Positions 1-6,932 of a stretch of 41,889 nucleotides of DNA are shown here, one piece after another. This stretch comes from Planctomicrobium piriforme (GTDB lineage: Bacteria; Planctomycetota; Planctomycetia; Planctomycetales; Planctomycetaceae), in NCBI GenBank assembly GCA_945860955.1, contig CAMATH010000074.1:1-41889 (forward strand), read 5' to 3'. The first letter of the stretch is position 1. Each line of letters begins with the position of its first letter. The notes beneath the pieces were generated by a model that was given only the letters and a program-made list of their open reading frames with translations, had not been told where the DNA came from and did not search any database. The translations under genes were made by a program, and so were the position numbers.

Positions 1-133
1 AGCGACTGCGACCCCCGCACCCGAGACCGGATAATGGCAGCGGCCTGAGGCAACTTCTCCACCTCCGTAAACTCGCGCACTCAATCGACGCCTGCGACGA
101 GCGCCGCCGGACCGCGCGCCGACCGCGGGGTTA

Positions 134-379
134 TTGAGCAGTTACCTTCAAACGGACCATCAATTCCCCAGCGTCAGCAGCCAGAACAAGAAAACGCAGG
201 TCAACGACGACGGCTCGGTCGACGTTTACTTTGGCCCCAAGGCCCCGCCGGGAAAAGAAAGCAATTGGGTCCAAACCATTCCCGGCAAGAGCTGGTTCAC
301 CATCCTGCGTCTGTATGGCCCGCTGGAGCCGTGGTTCGAAAAGAGCTGGCGGCCCAATGACATTGAGCTGGTTGAGTAG
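134..379 (+). pseudogene. C-terminal fragment of a DUF1254/DUF1214 protein
   Basis: The frame from TTG 134 encodes 81 residues that read like the conserved C-terminal end of the DUF1214 half of DUF1254/DUF1214 proteins, with DDGSVDVYFGPKAPPGKESN, PGKSWFTILRLYGPLEPWF and a final WRPNDIE. Family members are usually 300-450 residues, so only the last fifth is here. The frame is open back to a TAA at 68-70, but bases 71-133 encode nothing resembling the family, and neither do the other two frames of bases 1-133. The homology therefore stops abruptly near base 134, which suggests a deletion or rearrangement junction. The fragment still has its own terminator directly after the stop. Family function is poorly defined (exported proteins of unknown activity). 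The start codon is nominal; this is probably a remnant and not a working gene. Confidence 0.7.
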
Positions 380-382
380 TTT

Positions 383-417
383 CGCCTTGTGGTCTGTCGC
401 ACAAGGCGCATTTTTTT
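383..417 (+). terminator. Intrinsic terminator after the DUF1214 fragment
   Basis: A perfect 9-bp stem (383-391 with 400-408) with an 8-nt loop is followed two bases later by seven T residues (411-417). It begins 4 bases after the stop codon of the DUF1214 fragment, so it looks like the original end of that gene. Confidence 0.85.
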
Positions 418-475
418 GACCGGGTGCTGCTGGCGGCGTCGAATGACCGGTTCATCTTTTCGGCAGGAGGAAAAC

Positions 476-763
476 CTGACCGTTACGTTGTCGCTGCCGT
501 ACGATCTCACCGCTGAACAGTGGGCCGAGGTGGACAAAGTTTTCCGCAGCCTGGATGGTTGGCTCGGCTATAGCCAGCCGGACAACACGCCGCAATGGTA
601 CGGGAACAAATCGTCAGAGCGTTTTGTTTGGGCGTCGTTAGAACCAAGTGGATTGCTCGTTGAAGGCAATCTGGAAGCATCATTTTGGACGGGATGGACT
701 TCGGTGCTTTGTGCACGACTGACACTTGCGTTGCAATTCGAAGTTCGAGACGCCGAGATTTAG
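476..763 (+). CDS. Small hypothetical protein, probable CTG start
   Basis: I do not recognise this family. The product is about 95 residues, acidic and tryptophan-rich, beginning LTVTLSLPYDLTAEQW and ending in a strand-rich LTLALQFEVRDAEI. No signal peptide or membrane segment is visible, so it is probably cytoplasmic. Start choice: a perfect AGGAGG at 465-470 lies 5 bases before an in-frame CTG at 476, the best-placed ribosome site. An in-frame ATG at 443 lacks a Shine-Dalgarno, and the open frame further upstream runs through the terminator at 383-417. If ATG 443 is used the protein has 11 extra residues. Its 3' end lies 31 bases from the truncated end of the opposing DUF1186 remnant. Confidence 0.5.
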   Translation: MTVTLSLPYDLTAEQWAEVDKVFRSLDGWLGYSQPDNTPQWYGNKSSERFVWASLEPSGLLVEGNLEASFWTGWTSVLCARLTLALQFEVRDAEI

Positions 764-794
764 CAGCGTGTAGAAAAAGGAGAGGCACCTCGCG

Positions 795-1025
795 TCATCG
801 CGACAGGAAGAGCGCGAAAAAGTGAGCGTTTCCCTGAACCCCAGTGCCAGCGGCGACATGTGCTGTCGCCTGCTCGATGCAGGCGATCAACGGCGGAATC
901 ATCGCGTCGCGATGCGCCTGTGCCGTTCGCAGGGCCTGCTCCGGGAGTTTTTTCACTCCTCCCGCAAGCTCCTCCATGACCTGATCGATATTGAACTCAG
1001 CGTATTCGGTGCCAGTCGGGGGCAT
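795..1025 (-). pseudogene. Truncated DUF1186-family protein
   Basis: From ATG at 1025 (GGAG about 6 bases upstream on the minus strand) this frame encodes 76 residues that resemble the N-terminus of DUF1186 proteins: a VMEELAGGVKKLPEQAL helix, then AMIPPLIACIEQA, then GNAHFFALFL. Full family members continue after that last motif with a conserved LLxQFR segment and another 150-200 residues. Here a TGA follows within three codons and no other frame restores the homology. The protein is thus cut near residue 75, probably by a deletion near base 800. Homologues often carry a C-terminal SEC-C metal-binding motif, absent here. Open frame extends upstream to 1193, but the SD-supported ATG at 1025 fits the family start best. 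Confidence 0.6.
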
Positions 1026-1217
1026 CGCATCTCCGAAAAAAAAGGCGACCTCCGCAAGAATCGGAATCGCAATCATGTGACCGGTTGCCGTCCCGAACGT
1101 CAACCCACATTTCGGAGGAGAAACTCTGGCGGGATTTTTCTCTGAGGCCAATCGTCCCTCCGGTGGCACCAAGCGACGGTTCCTGAAAAACATGTCCGTC
1201 TCGCCAAGCCCGGTGAA

Positions 1218-1793
1218 TTACGGCGCATCCCTTTCGCGTGTTCCCCCATCTACCGCAGCCAGCAGCAGCGTCAAATAGCCCCGCCGCTCTCCGTTTCGCA
1301 ATCCCAACTCCTCCGCCAACTGTTGAATCGCGCTCCGGGCTGCGGGCAGTTCTTCTTCCGTCGCCGCCGTCTCCAATTCCACAAACCGCCCCAGCCCTAC
1401 AACGTCGTCGAGCGCCACTTCATAATCTCGCCCGGCTCGCGACAGACTCCATAAACGGCGTGTCTTCTGAACCGTGTGAACTGATCGAAACCCGAGCGCG
1501 ATCAGGCATTCGGACATTTTCTCGGCGGCCTGCGGCCCCGTGAGGTCGATTTCGATCTCTCGACGCGTTTTGGTCACTTTATCAACCAACGGCCCTTTGT
1601 AGGTAATCGCCCCGCACCCGTCGGTCACCCGCACCCGAACCGCCTCGTCGGTCTGTGAAAAGTCGCGTTGCGGATGGTTGAAATAGTGATCGCTCTGTGA
1701 CACGCAGCGGGTTTCGAGCGCCCCCATTTTTACCATCGCGGCGACCAGTTTTGCTTCGTCCGTCAGCCGGAACTTCAATTCGACTTCAAGCAT
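1218..1793 (-). CDS. CYTH domain protein (class IV adenylate cyclase / ThTPase-like)
   Basis: The 191-residue product is a CYTH tunnel-fold enzyme. It starts MLEVELKFRL, giving the diagnostic ExExK motif at residues 3-7 that binds metal and triphosphate. It continues with SQSDHYFNHP, the basic strand EAVRVRVTD, ITYKGP, and the REIEIDL strand. Later come EVALDDVVGLGRFVELE, which carries the acidic metal ligands, and a C-terminal helical part. Length matches CyaB/thiamine triphosphatase-type proteins (about 180-200 residues). Substrate cannot be told from sequence: cAMP synthesis, thiamine triphosphate or inorganic triphosphate hydrolysis are all possible. The ATG at 1793 was chosen because it places ExExK at the N-terminus; it lies inside the end of the DUF971 gene, so the two are probably co-transcribed and translationally coupled. 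Confidence 0.88.
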   Translation of the reverse strand: MLEVELKFRLTDEAKLVAAMVKMGALETRCVSQSDHYFNHPQRDFSQTDEAVRVRVTDGCGAITYKGPLVDKVTKTRREIEIDLTGPQAAEKMSECLIALGFRSVHTVQKTRRLWSLSRAGRDYEVALDDVVGLGRFVELETAATEEELPAARSAIQQLAEELGLRNGERRGYLTLLLAAVDGGTRERDAP

Positions 1794-2092
1794 TCCCGGG
1801 CCATTTCCTGCAAAAGATCCCACGTGTACAAACCGGTCGAGTGCCCGTCGGACCACTCGATCTTCAAGGCGTAATTCCCGACAAAACCCAGCTTGACTGG
1901 AGTGACATCGGTCGGCACATCCGCCGGATTCAGGGTGCGAATCCCGCTGATTTCATCGATGCACGACGCACACGGACACAGGCAGCGGACGAAGTGGAAC
2001 GGCAGCCGGACCGCCTGCCCCGGACTCCAGGCCACTTCAAAAACGCTCTCGGTTCGCAAAGCGCGAATCGCGGTCGGAGCGGCGGCGGACAT
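1775..2092 (-). CDS. DUF971 (GBBH-like N-terminal domain) protein
   Basis: This 105-residue protein is a stand-alone DUF971 domain, the fold found at the N-terminus of gamma-butyrobetaine hydroxylase. Visible features are FEVAWSPGQAVRLPFHFVR, a cysteine cluster CLCPCASC (probable metal site), and the closing strand LKIEWSDGHSTGLYTWDLL, a strong family signature. Stand-alone versions in bacteria are often linked to Fe-S or Mrp/ApbC contexts, but no such partner is here. ATG 2092 was chosen because it is the first ATG giving a family-sized product; the open frame extends upstream without homology. Its stop overlaps the start of the CYTH gene by 19 bases, suggesting a two-gene operon. Product probably cytoplasmic. 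Confidence 0.87.
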   Translation of the reverse strand: MSAAAPTAIRALRTESVFEVAWSPGQAVRLPFHFVRCLCPCASCIDEISGIRTLNPADVPTDVTPVKLGFVGNYALKIEWSDGHSTGLYTWDLLQEMARECLKSN

Positions 2093-2236
2093 GGGAGACC
2101 TTTCACGAAGTCGGGTGAATTTCGTCGATTCGGGGCCGATTCCGCAGTCAATCGGACGACAGTTGACGTATGATTCGCAATCATAGCGTTTCCCCGACAA
2201 CGCGTCTGCAATTCCAAACCCCGGAACCCAACCAAC

Positions 2237-3346
2237 ATGGCGTGGCTGATCGTCGCCTGTCTGGCCACCAGCTTTTGCGTCTCCTGCCTGGCGACCGCCG
2301 TCATGCGCTGGCTGGCTCCGCGCATCGGTTTGCTGGACCAGCCGAACGCTCGCAAAGTTCATTTGTCTCCCATTCCCCTGGGCGGGGGACTGGGGGTACT
2401 GGCCGGCGTGACACTTCCCCTGCTGGCAGTCTACTGCGGTGCGGTTTCGATCGCCGGCCTGGAACAAATCCCGAGCTGGCTGCCCCCGGAATGGGCGGAA
2501 CACATGGGGGGCGTGGCGTATCGGGCCACCGGGCTGTTTCGGTTATTGGCGGCGGGCCTTGTCATCTCCGGACTTGGCTTGCTCGACGATATCCGTCCCC
2601 TTCCCTGGCGTCCGAAGCTGCTCGTTCAGTTTCTGGTGGCCGGCGGATTGGTCGCCTCGGGGGTTCGGGCGACGCTGTTCACCCAGGCTCCCTGGGTCGG
2701 CGATGTTGTGACCGTGTTCTGGATCGTCGGACTGACCAATGCGTTCAATTTCCTCGACAATATGGACGCGTTGTCGGGGGGCATTGGATGCATCGCATCC
2801 CTGGTGTTCGCCACGATTCTGTTGACCGGGACTGCCGTTCCGCACTGGTTTGTCGCCGGCTTCCTGCTGTTGATCGCCGGCTCGCTGGGAGGGTTTCTGG
2901 TCCACAACTGGCCCCCGGCGAAGATCTTCATGGGAGACGCGGGAAGCTGCCTGATTGGATTGTGGATCGCCTCGCTCACAATCCTGGGAACGTTCTACGA
3001 CGAACATCAGGTGGGGCGGCACGTCATTTTGGCCCCGCTCTGCGTTCTCGCGGTCCCACTCTATGACTTCGCCTCGGTGATGATCATCCGCCTCAGACAG
3101 GGGCGCAGTCCGTTTCATGCCGACAAGTCCCACTTCTCGCATCGGCTGGTCGAACTGGGCCTGAGCAAAAAGGCGGCCGTCCTGACGATTCACCTGGTCA
3201 CGCTGATGACCGGCCTCGCGGGACTCTTGCTGTACCAGGTTCGCGATTGGACCGGCAGCCTGCTGGTACTGATTCTGGTGCTGTGCGCTCTGGCGGTGAT
3301 CGCGATTCTGGAAACTGCTGGTCGCAGACGACGCGATGCCGAATAG
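2237..3346 (+). CDS. Undecaprenyl-phosphate glycosyl-1-phosphate transferase (WecA/TagO/MraY family)
   Basis: A 369-residue polytopic membrane enzyme that would transfer a sugar-1-phosphate (probably GlcNAc-1-P) from a UDP-sugar to undecaprenyl phosphate, starting a cell-envelope glycan. Family motifs occur in order: ARKVHLSPIPLGGGLG (about 35-50), LLDDIRPLPWRPKLLVQF with the catalytic DD (about 117), NAFNFLDNMDALSGG (about 169), KIFMGDAGSCLIGL (about 230), and the basic HFSHRLVELGLS loop near 298. About ten hydrophobic segments are spread along the chain. Length matches WecA/TagO and not the longer MraY. The gene is alone on its strand, 21 bp from the convergent epsC-type gene, so glycan type cannot be inferred from context. 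Start is ATG 2237; a longer alternate frame at 2170 is a shadow. Confidence 0.93.
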   Translation: MAWLIVACLATSFCVSCLATAVMRWLAPRIGLLDQPNARKVHLSPIPLGGGLGVLAGVTLPLLAVYCGAVSIAGLEQIPSWLPPEWAEHMGGVAYRATGLFRLLAAGLVISGLGLLDDIRPLPWRPKLLVQFLVAGGLVASGVRATLFTQAPWVGDVVTVFWIVGLTNAFNFLDNMDALSGGIGCIASLVFATILLTGTAVPHWFVAGFLLLIAGSLGGFLVHNWPPAKIFMGDAGSCLIGLWIASLTILGTFYDEHQVGRHVILAPLCVLAVPLYDFASVMIIRLRQGRSPFHADKSHFSHRLVELGLSKKAAVLTIHLVTLMTGLAGLLLYQVRDWTGSLLVLILVLCALAVIAILETAGRRRRDAE

Positions 3347-3367
3347 CCTCGGATTCGCGACTACCCC

Positions 3368-4300
3368 CTACTTCTCGCGAAACTTCAAATTCGGCTTTTC
3401 AACAGTCACCACCGTATTCGGCGGGACGCTTTTCATCAGCGAGACTGACGCCCCGATCGCCGAGCCGGCGCCGACGACGGTATCCCCACCCAGGACGGTC
3501 GCGTTCGCATAGATCACCACATGATCTTCGATCGTGGGATGCCGTTTTTTTCCCCGGATGATGTTGCCCTGCGCGTCGCGCGGAAAACTGAGCGCCCCGA
3601 GCGTGACCCCCTGATAAATCGTGACGTGAGACGCAATGTCGCACGTTTCACCGATCACGACCCCCGTCCCATGATCGATGAAGAACGACGGCCCGATCCG
3701 TGCCCCGGGATGTATGTCGATTCCGGTCCGACCGTGAACCCATTCCGTCATCATGCGGGGAATAATCGGGACTTTGAGTTTGTACAACTCGTGCGCCAGC
3801 CGTTGAACGGTGATTGCCTCGATGCCCGGATAGCAGAAGATGATCTCATCCAGACTGGTGGCGGCGGGATCCCCATCGTAGGCGGCCTGTACATCACACG
3901 CGAGCAGTCCACGCACGACCGGCAGCCGGCGAAGAAACTGGACCGTGGTCGCCTGCCCCAGCGCCTCGAAGTCGGTCTCCGCCCCACCGCCGCACGATGT
4001 CTCATGGCGCAGGTCGTGTTCATGACGCAGGGCGCGGGCGATTTGCTGCGTCAGCGCGTCGTGCAGTGCGTCGACCAGGTTTCCCACATGGAACGCGACG
4101 TTCCCCGCATGCAGATTCTGCCTCCGCCGGTAGCCGGGGAACAGCACTTCCTTCAAGTCGTCAACGATTTCGATGACCGAATTCAAACTCGGCAGCGGAC
4201 AGTGGCCCAGGTGATTGATCTTGCCGATCGATTGGTATGTTTCGAGGATCTGATGCGTCAGATCGGGAAGGTCTTCCTTCATTCGCAAATCCGTGGCCAA
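3368..4300 (-). CDS. epsC: Serine O-acetyltransferase, EpsC type
   Basis: Transfers acetyl from acetyl-CoA to L-serine, the first step of cysteine synthesis. The 310-residue product has the N-terminal helical SAT domain (about 1-170: [24 protein letters not shown]), then the left-handed beta-helix with hexapeptide repeats: [59 protein letters not shown] and [12 protein letters not shown]. It lacks the extended CysE C-terminal inhibitory tail and ends [11 protein letters not shown]. Start: a GGAGG on the minus strand lies 6 bases before TTG 4300, giving an N-terminus of the [12 protein letters not shown] type that fits this family as I recall it; ATG 4282 is the alternative but is 24 bases from the GGAGG. 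No cysK is adjacent. Confidence 0.93.
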   Translation of the reverse strand: MATDLRMKEDLPDLTHQILETYQSIGKINHLGHCPLPSLNSVIEIVDDLKEVLFPGYRRRQNLHAGNVAFHVGNLVDALHDALTQQIARALRHEHDLRHETSCGGGAETDFEALGQATTVQFLRRLPVVRGLLACDVQAAYDGDPAATSLDEIIFCYPGIEAITVQRLAHELYKLKVPIIPRMMTEWVHGRTGIDIHPGARIGPSFFIDHGTGVVIGETCDIASHVTIYQGVTLGALSFPRDAQGNIIRGKKRHPTIEDHVVIYANATVLGGDTVVGAGSAIGASVSLMKSVPPNTVVTVEKPNLKFREK

Positions 4301-4544
4301 ACGACACCTCCGTGAATGCACCAGACCGGTTCCCGACACAGGAATGGACAGCGGCCCAGCGACACCTCGAAGTCCACGCGGAGAGAACGCCTCTCGCGCA
4401 CAAACCTCCGAGACACCCCAGTTTATCGAGATGACATTCTAGGGGGGCCGAAAATCAGGCGTCAATCGCACAATCGCCGCAATCGCTCTCTTGAGAGATC
4501 GGCAATTGTTGTCGGGAGGTTGAAGAGAATCTTTCGCCTGGCTG

Positions 4545-4629
4545 GTGCCGCGAGGTTTTGTGAGGAAGAACGAAAGGCGGGATCGAGATCCCGCACTCCT
4601 TGGAGTGCGGGGCCTTGTCCCCGCCTTTC
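4545..4629. repeat. Palindromic intergenic repeat, copy 1 (complete)
   Basis: The core 4572-4629 folds as a cloverleaf-like palindrome. An outer 10-bp stem (4572-4581 with 4620-4629) encloses a 7-bp hairpin GCGGGAT-CGAG-ATCCCGC, a 7-bp hairpin GCACTCC/GGAGTGC, and a GGGG/CCCC hairpin. Bases 4545-4600 are a direct repeat of 4761-4816, with the same spacing of every element. On the minus strand the element could act as a transcription end (stem followed by CCTTTCGTT). The 490-bp stretch between epsC and the next gene otherwise shows no gene I can support. Confidence 0.8.
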
Positions 4630-4760
4630 CTTCATCCTCCCTTGACTTCCAGCAGGCAATGACCGCATTCTGCCGCAGTTTTCAGGGTTGTCGTTTTCGA
4701 TTGGAATTGGAACACGGAATGTGACCGAATTCAACAAGTGACGGAGGAACTCCTGTGTGC

Positions 4761-4816
4761 CTGCTGCGAGATTCTGTGAGGGATAACGAAAGGCGGGATC
4801 GAGATCCCGCGCTCCA
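4761..4816. repeat. Palindromic intergenic repeat, copy 2 (partial)
   Basis: This copy matches 4545-4600 closely, including a 22-nt identical core holding the GCGGGAT-CGAG-ATCCCGC hairpin (4793-4810). A second GC-rich hairpin follows (4810-4824), but the outer closing arm seen in copy 1 is missing. It lies 14-70 bases past the stop codon of the minus-strand membrane-protein gene, so it probably forms that transcript's 3' end. Confidence 0.75.
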
Positions 4817-4829
4817 GGGGCGCGCCGCT

Positions 4830-6383
4830 CTAATTCTGCTCCGGTTGCACGGCGGGAGCGGGTGCAAGTTCCGCAGCCATTTCGTCGTATTTCGCGAGCG
4901 CTGTCCGAACCGCTTCGATCGCTTCGGGCTGCGGTTCGATCCATAGGGTGGCGGTTTTCGTATCACCTTCCGCAGGTTGCAGCCGGTAGCGAACCTGGTC
5001 CGGGTTCCACCGTGCGATTTCACTGCGGAGTTCCGGCTGTCCAGGACGAGTTTGATATCGAGGGTCGGCAGCGAGTTCCTCCGGGAATGGTGCGATCACC
5101 ACAATGGACGCAAACTCAAATCCTGTTCCGGGCCAGACAAAGGTCCCCAGTCGCTCCTGAACTTCCTGTTGCGTGTGCATCATAAGACGAGTGGGGAATG
5201 TTCGGTGAAAATTCGCCCGAACGGTTGCATCCGCCTGAGGATTGCGTGACGAGTTGCCGGTCATAGAGCCCGCACCCGTGGCCCTCATCCAGACGTTTTC
5301 TGACTCATCACTCGAAACCAGAAGTTCGGGTGCTGCTCCGAATCCACCGCTGAAATTGCCACCCCGCGCGTCCCTCCCTGGATCCCGGCCATTTGACCTG
5401 GCGGACCAGATCTGCGTGTCCACAATGTGGCGACACTCTGAGGCGTCAATCAGGCAAGCGAGCCGGTTTACCGGCAGTTCTTCCGGCCAGGCGACACGAA
5501 TCTTGACCGCGGTGTTTTCCAGGGGCACCGTCGGGCAGACGACCGTCTGCTTGAGTCCTTCACCCGGTTGCAACGAAATACTGTCGACACGGGTCTCCTG
5601 ACTCGGTGCCGTCACCGTCAATGTGTAGATGCCATAGCGAACGCGGGGGAATCGCACGATTCCGTCCGCACCAGACTCCCCACGGAGCGTCGGAATCCCG
5701 GTTTCCTGAGCCTTGATCGTGAATCGTACTTTGACCCCGGCCAAAGGTGGGCCTTCCTTGGTGTCGGCGACGAATAGAAATTCGACGGGATTCCAGTCGG
5801 AAACGGGTTGTTGTTCCGCCTGCTGCCGGGCGCGTTGTTCGGCGTCGCGCGCCCGTTCCGCCTGCGCCCGCGCGTCGGCTTCAATCCGTCGCGATTCCGC
5901 GAGTTCCTCTTTCCACACCTGTTCCCGAAGCTGCCCCCGGGACTCCAGGAGCGCGATCATTCTTCGTTGCGTTTCGATATCCCGCTGGTTTTTCCCCTGC
6001 AAGTCGAGCATCAGCAGGTGCTGCCGACTCATCATGATCCACGACAGCGTCATCGCTCCAACACACGCCAGAGCCAGAAACAGACACATCCCTATCAGAA
6101 ACCTCTGCATCATGATCCGTCTCCAAAGTGCGTCGCGCCACAGGGTCAAGGCGACCGCCGCCGGGTCGCCAAATCTCTCTCGAACCCGATTCCAAACCGC
6201 CGACTCGGAACAATCTCCACCCGAGAGCCGTTCGCGCCTTTGGGCGCACTCCAGATGGTCGGCCAGTTCATCAAGGATGTCTTCCCGCAGACTGGCAGGC
6301 TCATCGCCGCGCGGGGCGGGAAGCCGGGCGGCCCATTCGTGGTCCCCCATCTCATGTTCTACGGTCTCGTGTTCACCCGTCAT
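4830..6383 (-). CDS. PadR-coupled membrane-anchored coiled-coil protein
   Basis: A 517-residue protein of unknown function. Residues 1-90 form an acidic helical domain like the permease-prefix/DUF1700-type segment often encoded after PadR regulators (LREDILDELADHLECAQRRE, later VRERFGDPAAVALTLWRDALW). A single membrane helix follows at about 95-115 (RFLIGMCLFLALACVGAMTL). About 130-195 is a charged coiled coil rich in Arg, Glu, Ala and Gln. Residues about 205-290 resemble a carboxypeptidase-regulatory/SpaA-like beta-sandwich (AGVKVRFTIKA, GIVRFPRVRYGIYTLTV). The remaining 220 residues are unrecognised. The start ATG at 6383 overlaps the PadR stop as ATGA, so translation is coupled. Topology suggests a short cytoplasmic N-terminus and a large extracytoplasmic part, possibly an envelope-stress or transport accessory protein; that role is inference. 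Confidence 0.8.
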   Translation of the reverse strand: MTGEHETVEHEMGDHEWAARLPAPRGDEPASLREDILDELADHLECAQRRERLSGGDCSESAVWNRVRERFGDPAAVALTLWRDALWRRIMMQRFLIGMCLFLALACVGAMTLSWIMMSRQHLLMLDLQGKNQRDIETQRRMIALLESRGQLREQVWKEELAESRRIEADARAQAERARDAEQRARQQAEQQPVSDWNPVEFLFVADTKEGPPLAGVKVRFTIKAQETGIPTLRGESGADGIVRFPRVRYGIYTLTVTAPSQETRVDSISLQPGEGLKQTVVCPTVPLENTAVKIRVAWPEELPVNRLACLIDASECRHIVDTQIWSARSNGRDPGRDARGGNFSGGFGAAPELLVSSDESENVWMRATGAGSMTGNSSRNPQADATVRANFHRTFPTRLMMHTQQEVQERLGTFVWPGTGFEFASIVVIAPFPEELAADPRYQTRPGQPELRSEIARWNPDQVRYRLQPAEGDTKTATLWIEPQPEAIEAVRTALAKYDEMAAELAPAPAVQPEQN

Positions 6384-6712
6384 GCCGGGCCTCCTTCCAG
6401 CCCCAGCACCCCCTTGACACCGTCGGCGAACGTCTGCCATTCGGACCGCCGCGCCGCGAGCGTCTTCCGGCCGACCGCGGTCACCTTGTAGTACTTGCGC
6501 CGACGACCGTCGTGTTCTGTCCAGTACGACTCCAGCAGCTTTTCCCGTTCGAGCCGATGCAGCGCGGGATACAGACTCCCCTCTTTGAGGTCAAACCGCC
6601 CCCCCGATCGGGCGAGGACCGCCTGGGTGATTTCGTAGCCGTAGTTGGGACCGTCGGCGATCACCGCCATGAGCAGCAGTTCGACGGTGCCGTTGAGGAA
6701 GCTCGATTGCAT
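6380..6712 (-). CDS. PadR-family transcriptional regulator
   Basis: A 110-residue winged-helix repressor. The DNA-binding domain is clear: LLLMAVIADGPNYGYEIT, then the recognition region GGRFDLKEGSLYPALHRLEREKLL, then the wing ESYWTEHDGRRRKYYKVTAVGR. It is a short (subfamily-2) PadR with one C-terminal dimerisation helix (LAARRSEWQTFADGVKGVL). Members usually repress their own operon and respond to small ligands or envelope stress. Here the gene overlaps the downstream membrane-protein gene by four bases (ATGA), so the latter is the obvious target. No strong Shine-Dalgarno precedes ATG 6712. A palindrome within a likely promoter about 50 bp upstream is a candidate operator. Confidence 0.93.
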   Translation of the reverse strand: MQSSFLNGTVELLLMAVIADGPNYGYEITQAVLARSGGRFDLKEGSLYPALHRLEREKLLESYWTEHDGRRRKYYKVTAVGRKTLAARRSEWQTFADGVKGVLGLEGGPA

Positions 6713-6761
6713 GGGGACGAGTCAGAACCGTTGAACACAGGAAGCGATACTTTGCGCCTCG

Positions 6762-6799
6762 ATGTATAATACATACCGGCGCATGGTATTGATTGTCAA
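6762..6799 (-). promoter_or_regulatory. Probable promoter and operator of the padR operon
   Basis: On the minus strand TTGACA (6799-6794) is followed after 18 bases by TATGTA (6775-6770), a plausible -35/-10 pair. The -10 overlaps a perfect palindrome ATGTAT-T-ATACAT at 6762-6774. Partly overlapping it is an inverted repeat ATACC-N7-GGTAT (6773-6789). ATGT...ACAT dyads are typical of PadR operators, so autoregulation is likely, but this is inferred from sequence only. Confidence 0.6.
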
Positions 6800-6862
6800 T
6801 GTCGGCCGGTGGATTCCGGCGGCGTATTCGGAGAAAACGGGCTAGGTCGGCTTCATTCTTGG

Positions 6863-6882
6863 AAAAAACCGCACCGCGTGCG
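6863..6882 (-). terminator. Possible weak minus-strand terminator
   Basis: Read on the minus strand, CGCAC-GCG-GTGCG (6882-6870) is followed by G and a run of six T. The stem is only 5 bp. It would stop antisense transcription entering the padR promoter region. Confidence 0.3.
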
Positions 6883-6932
6883 ACCCGAACTCCCACGTGG
6901 TAACATCCCAAAACCCATTGGAGATCGCGCAC

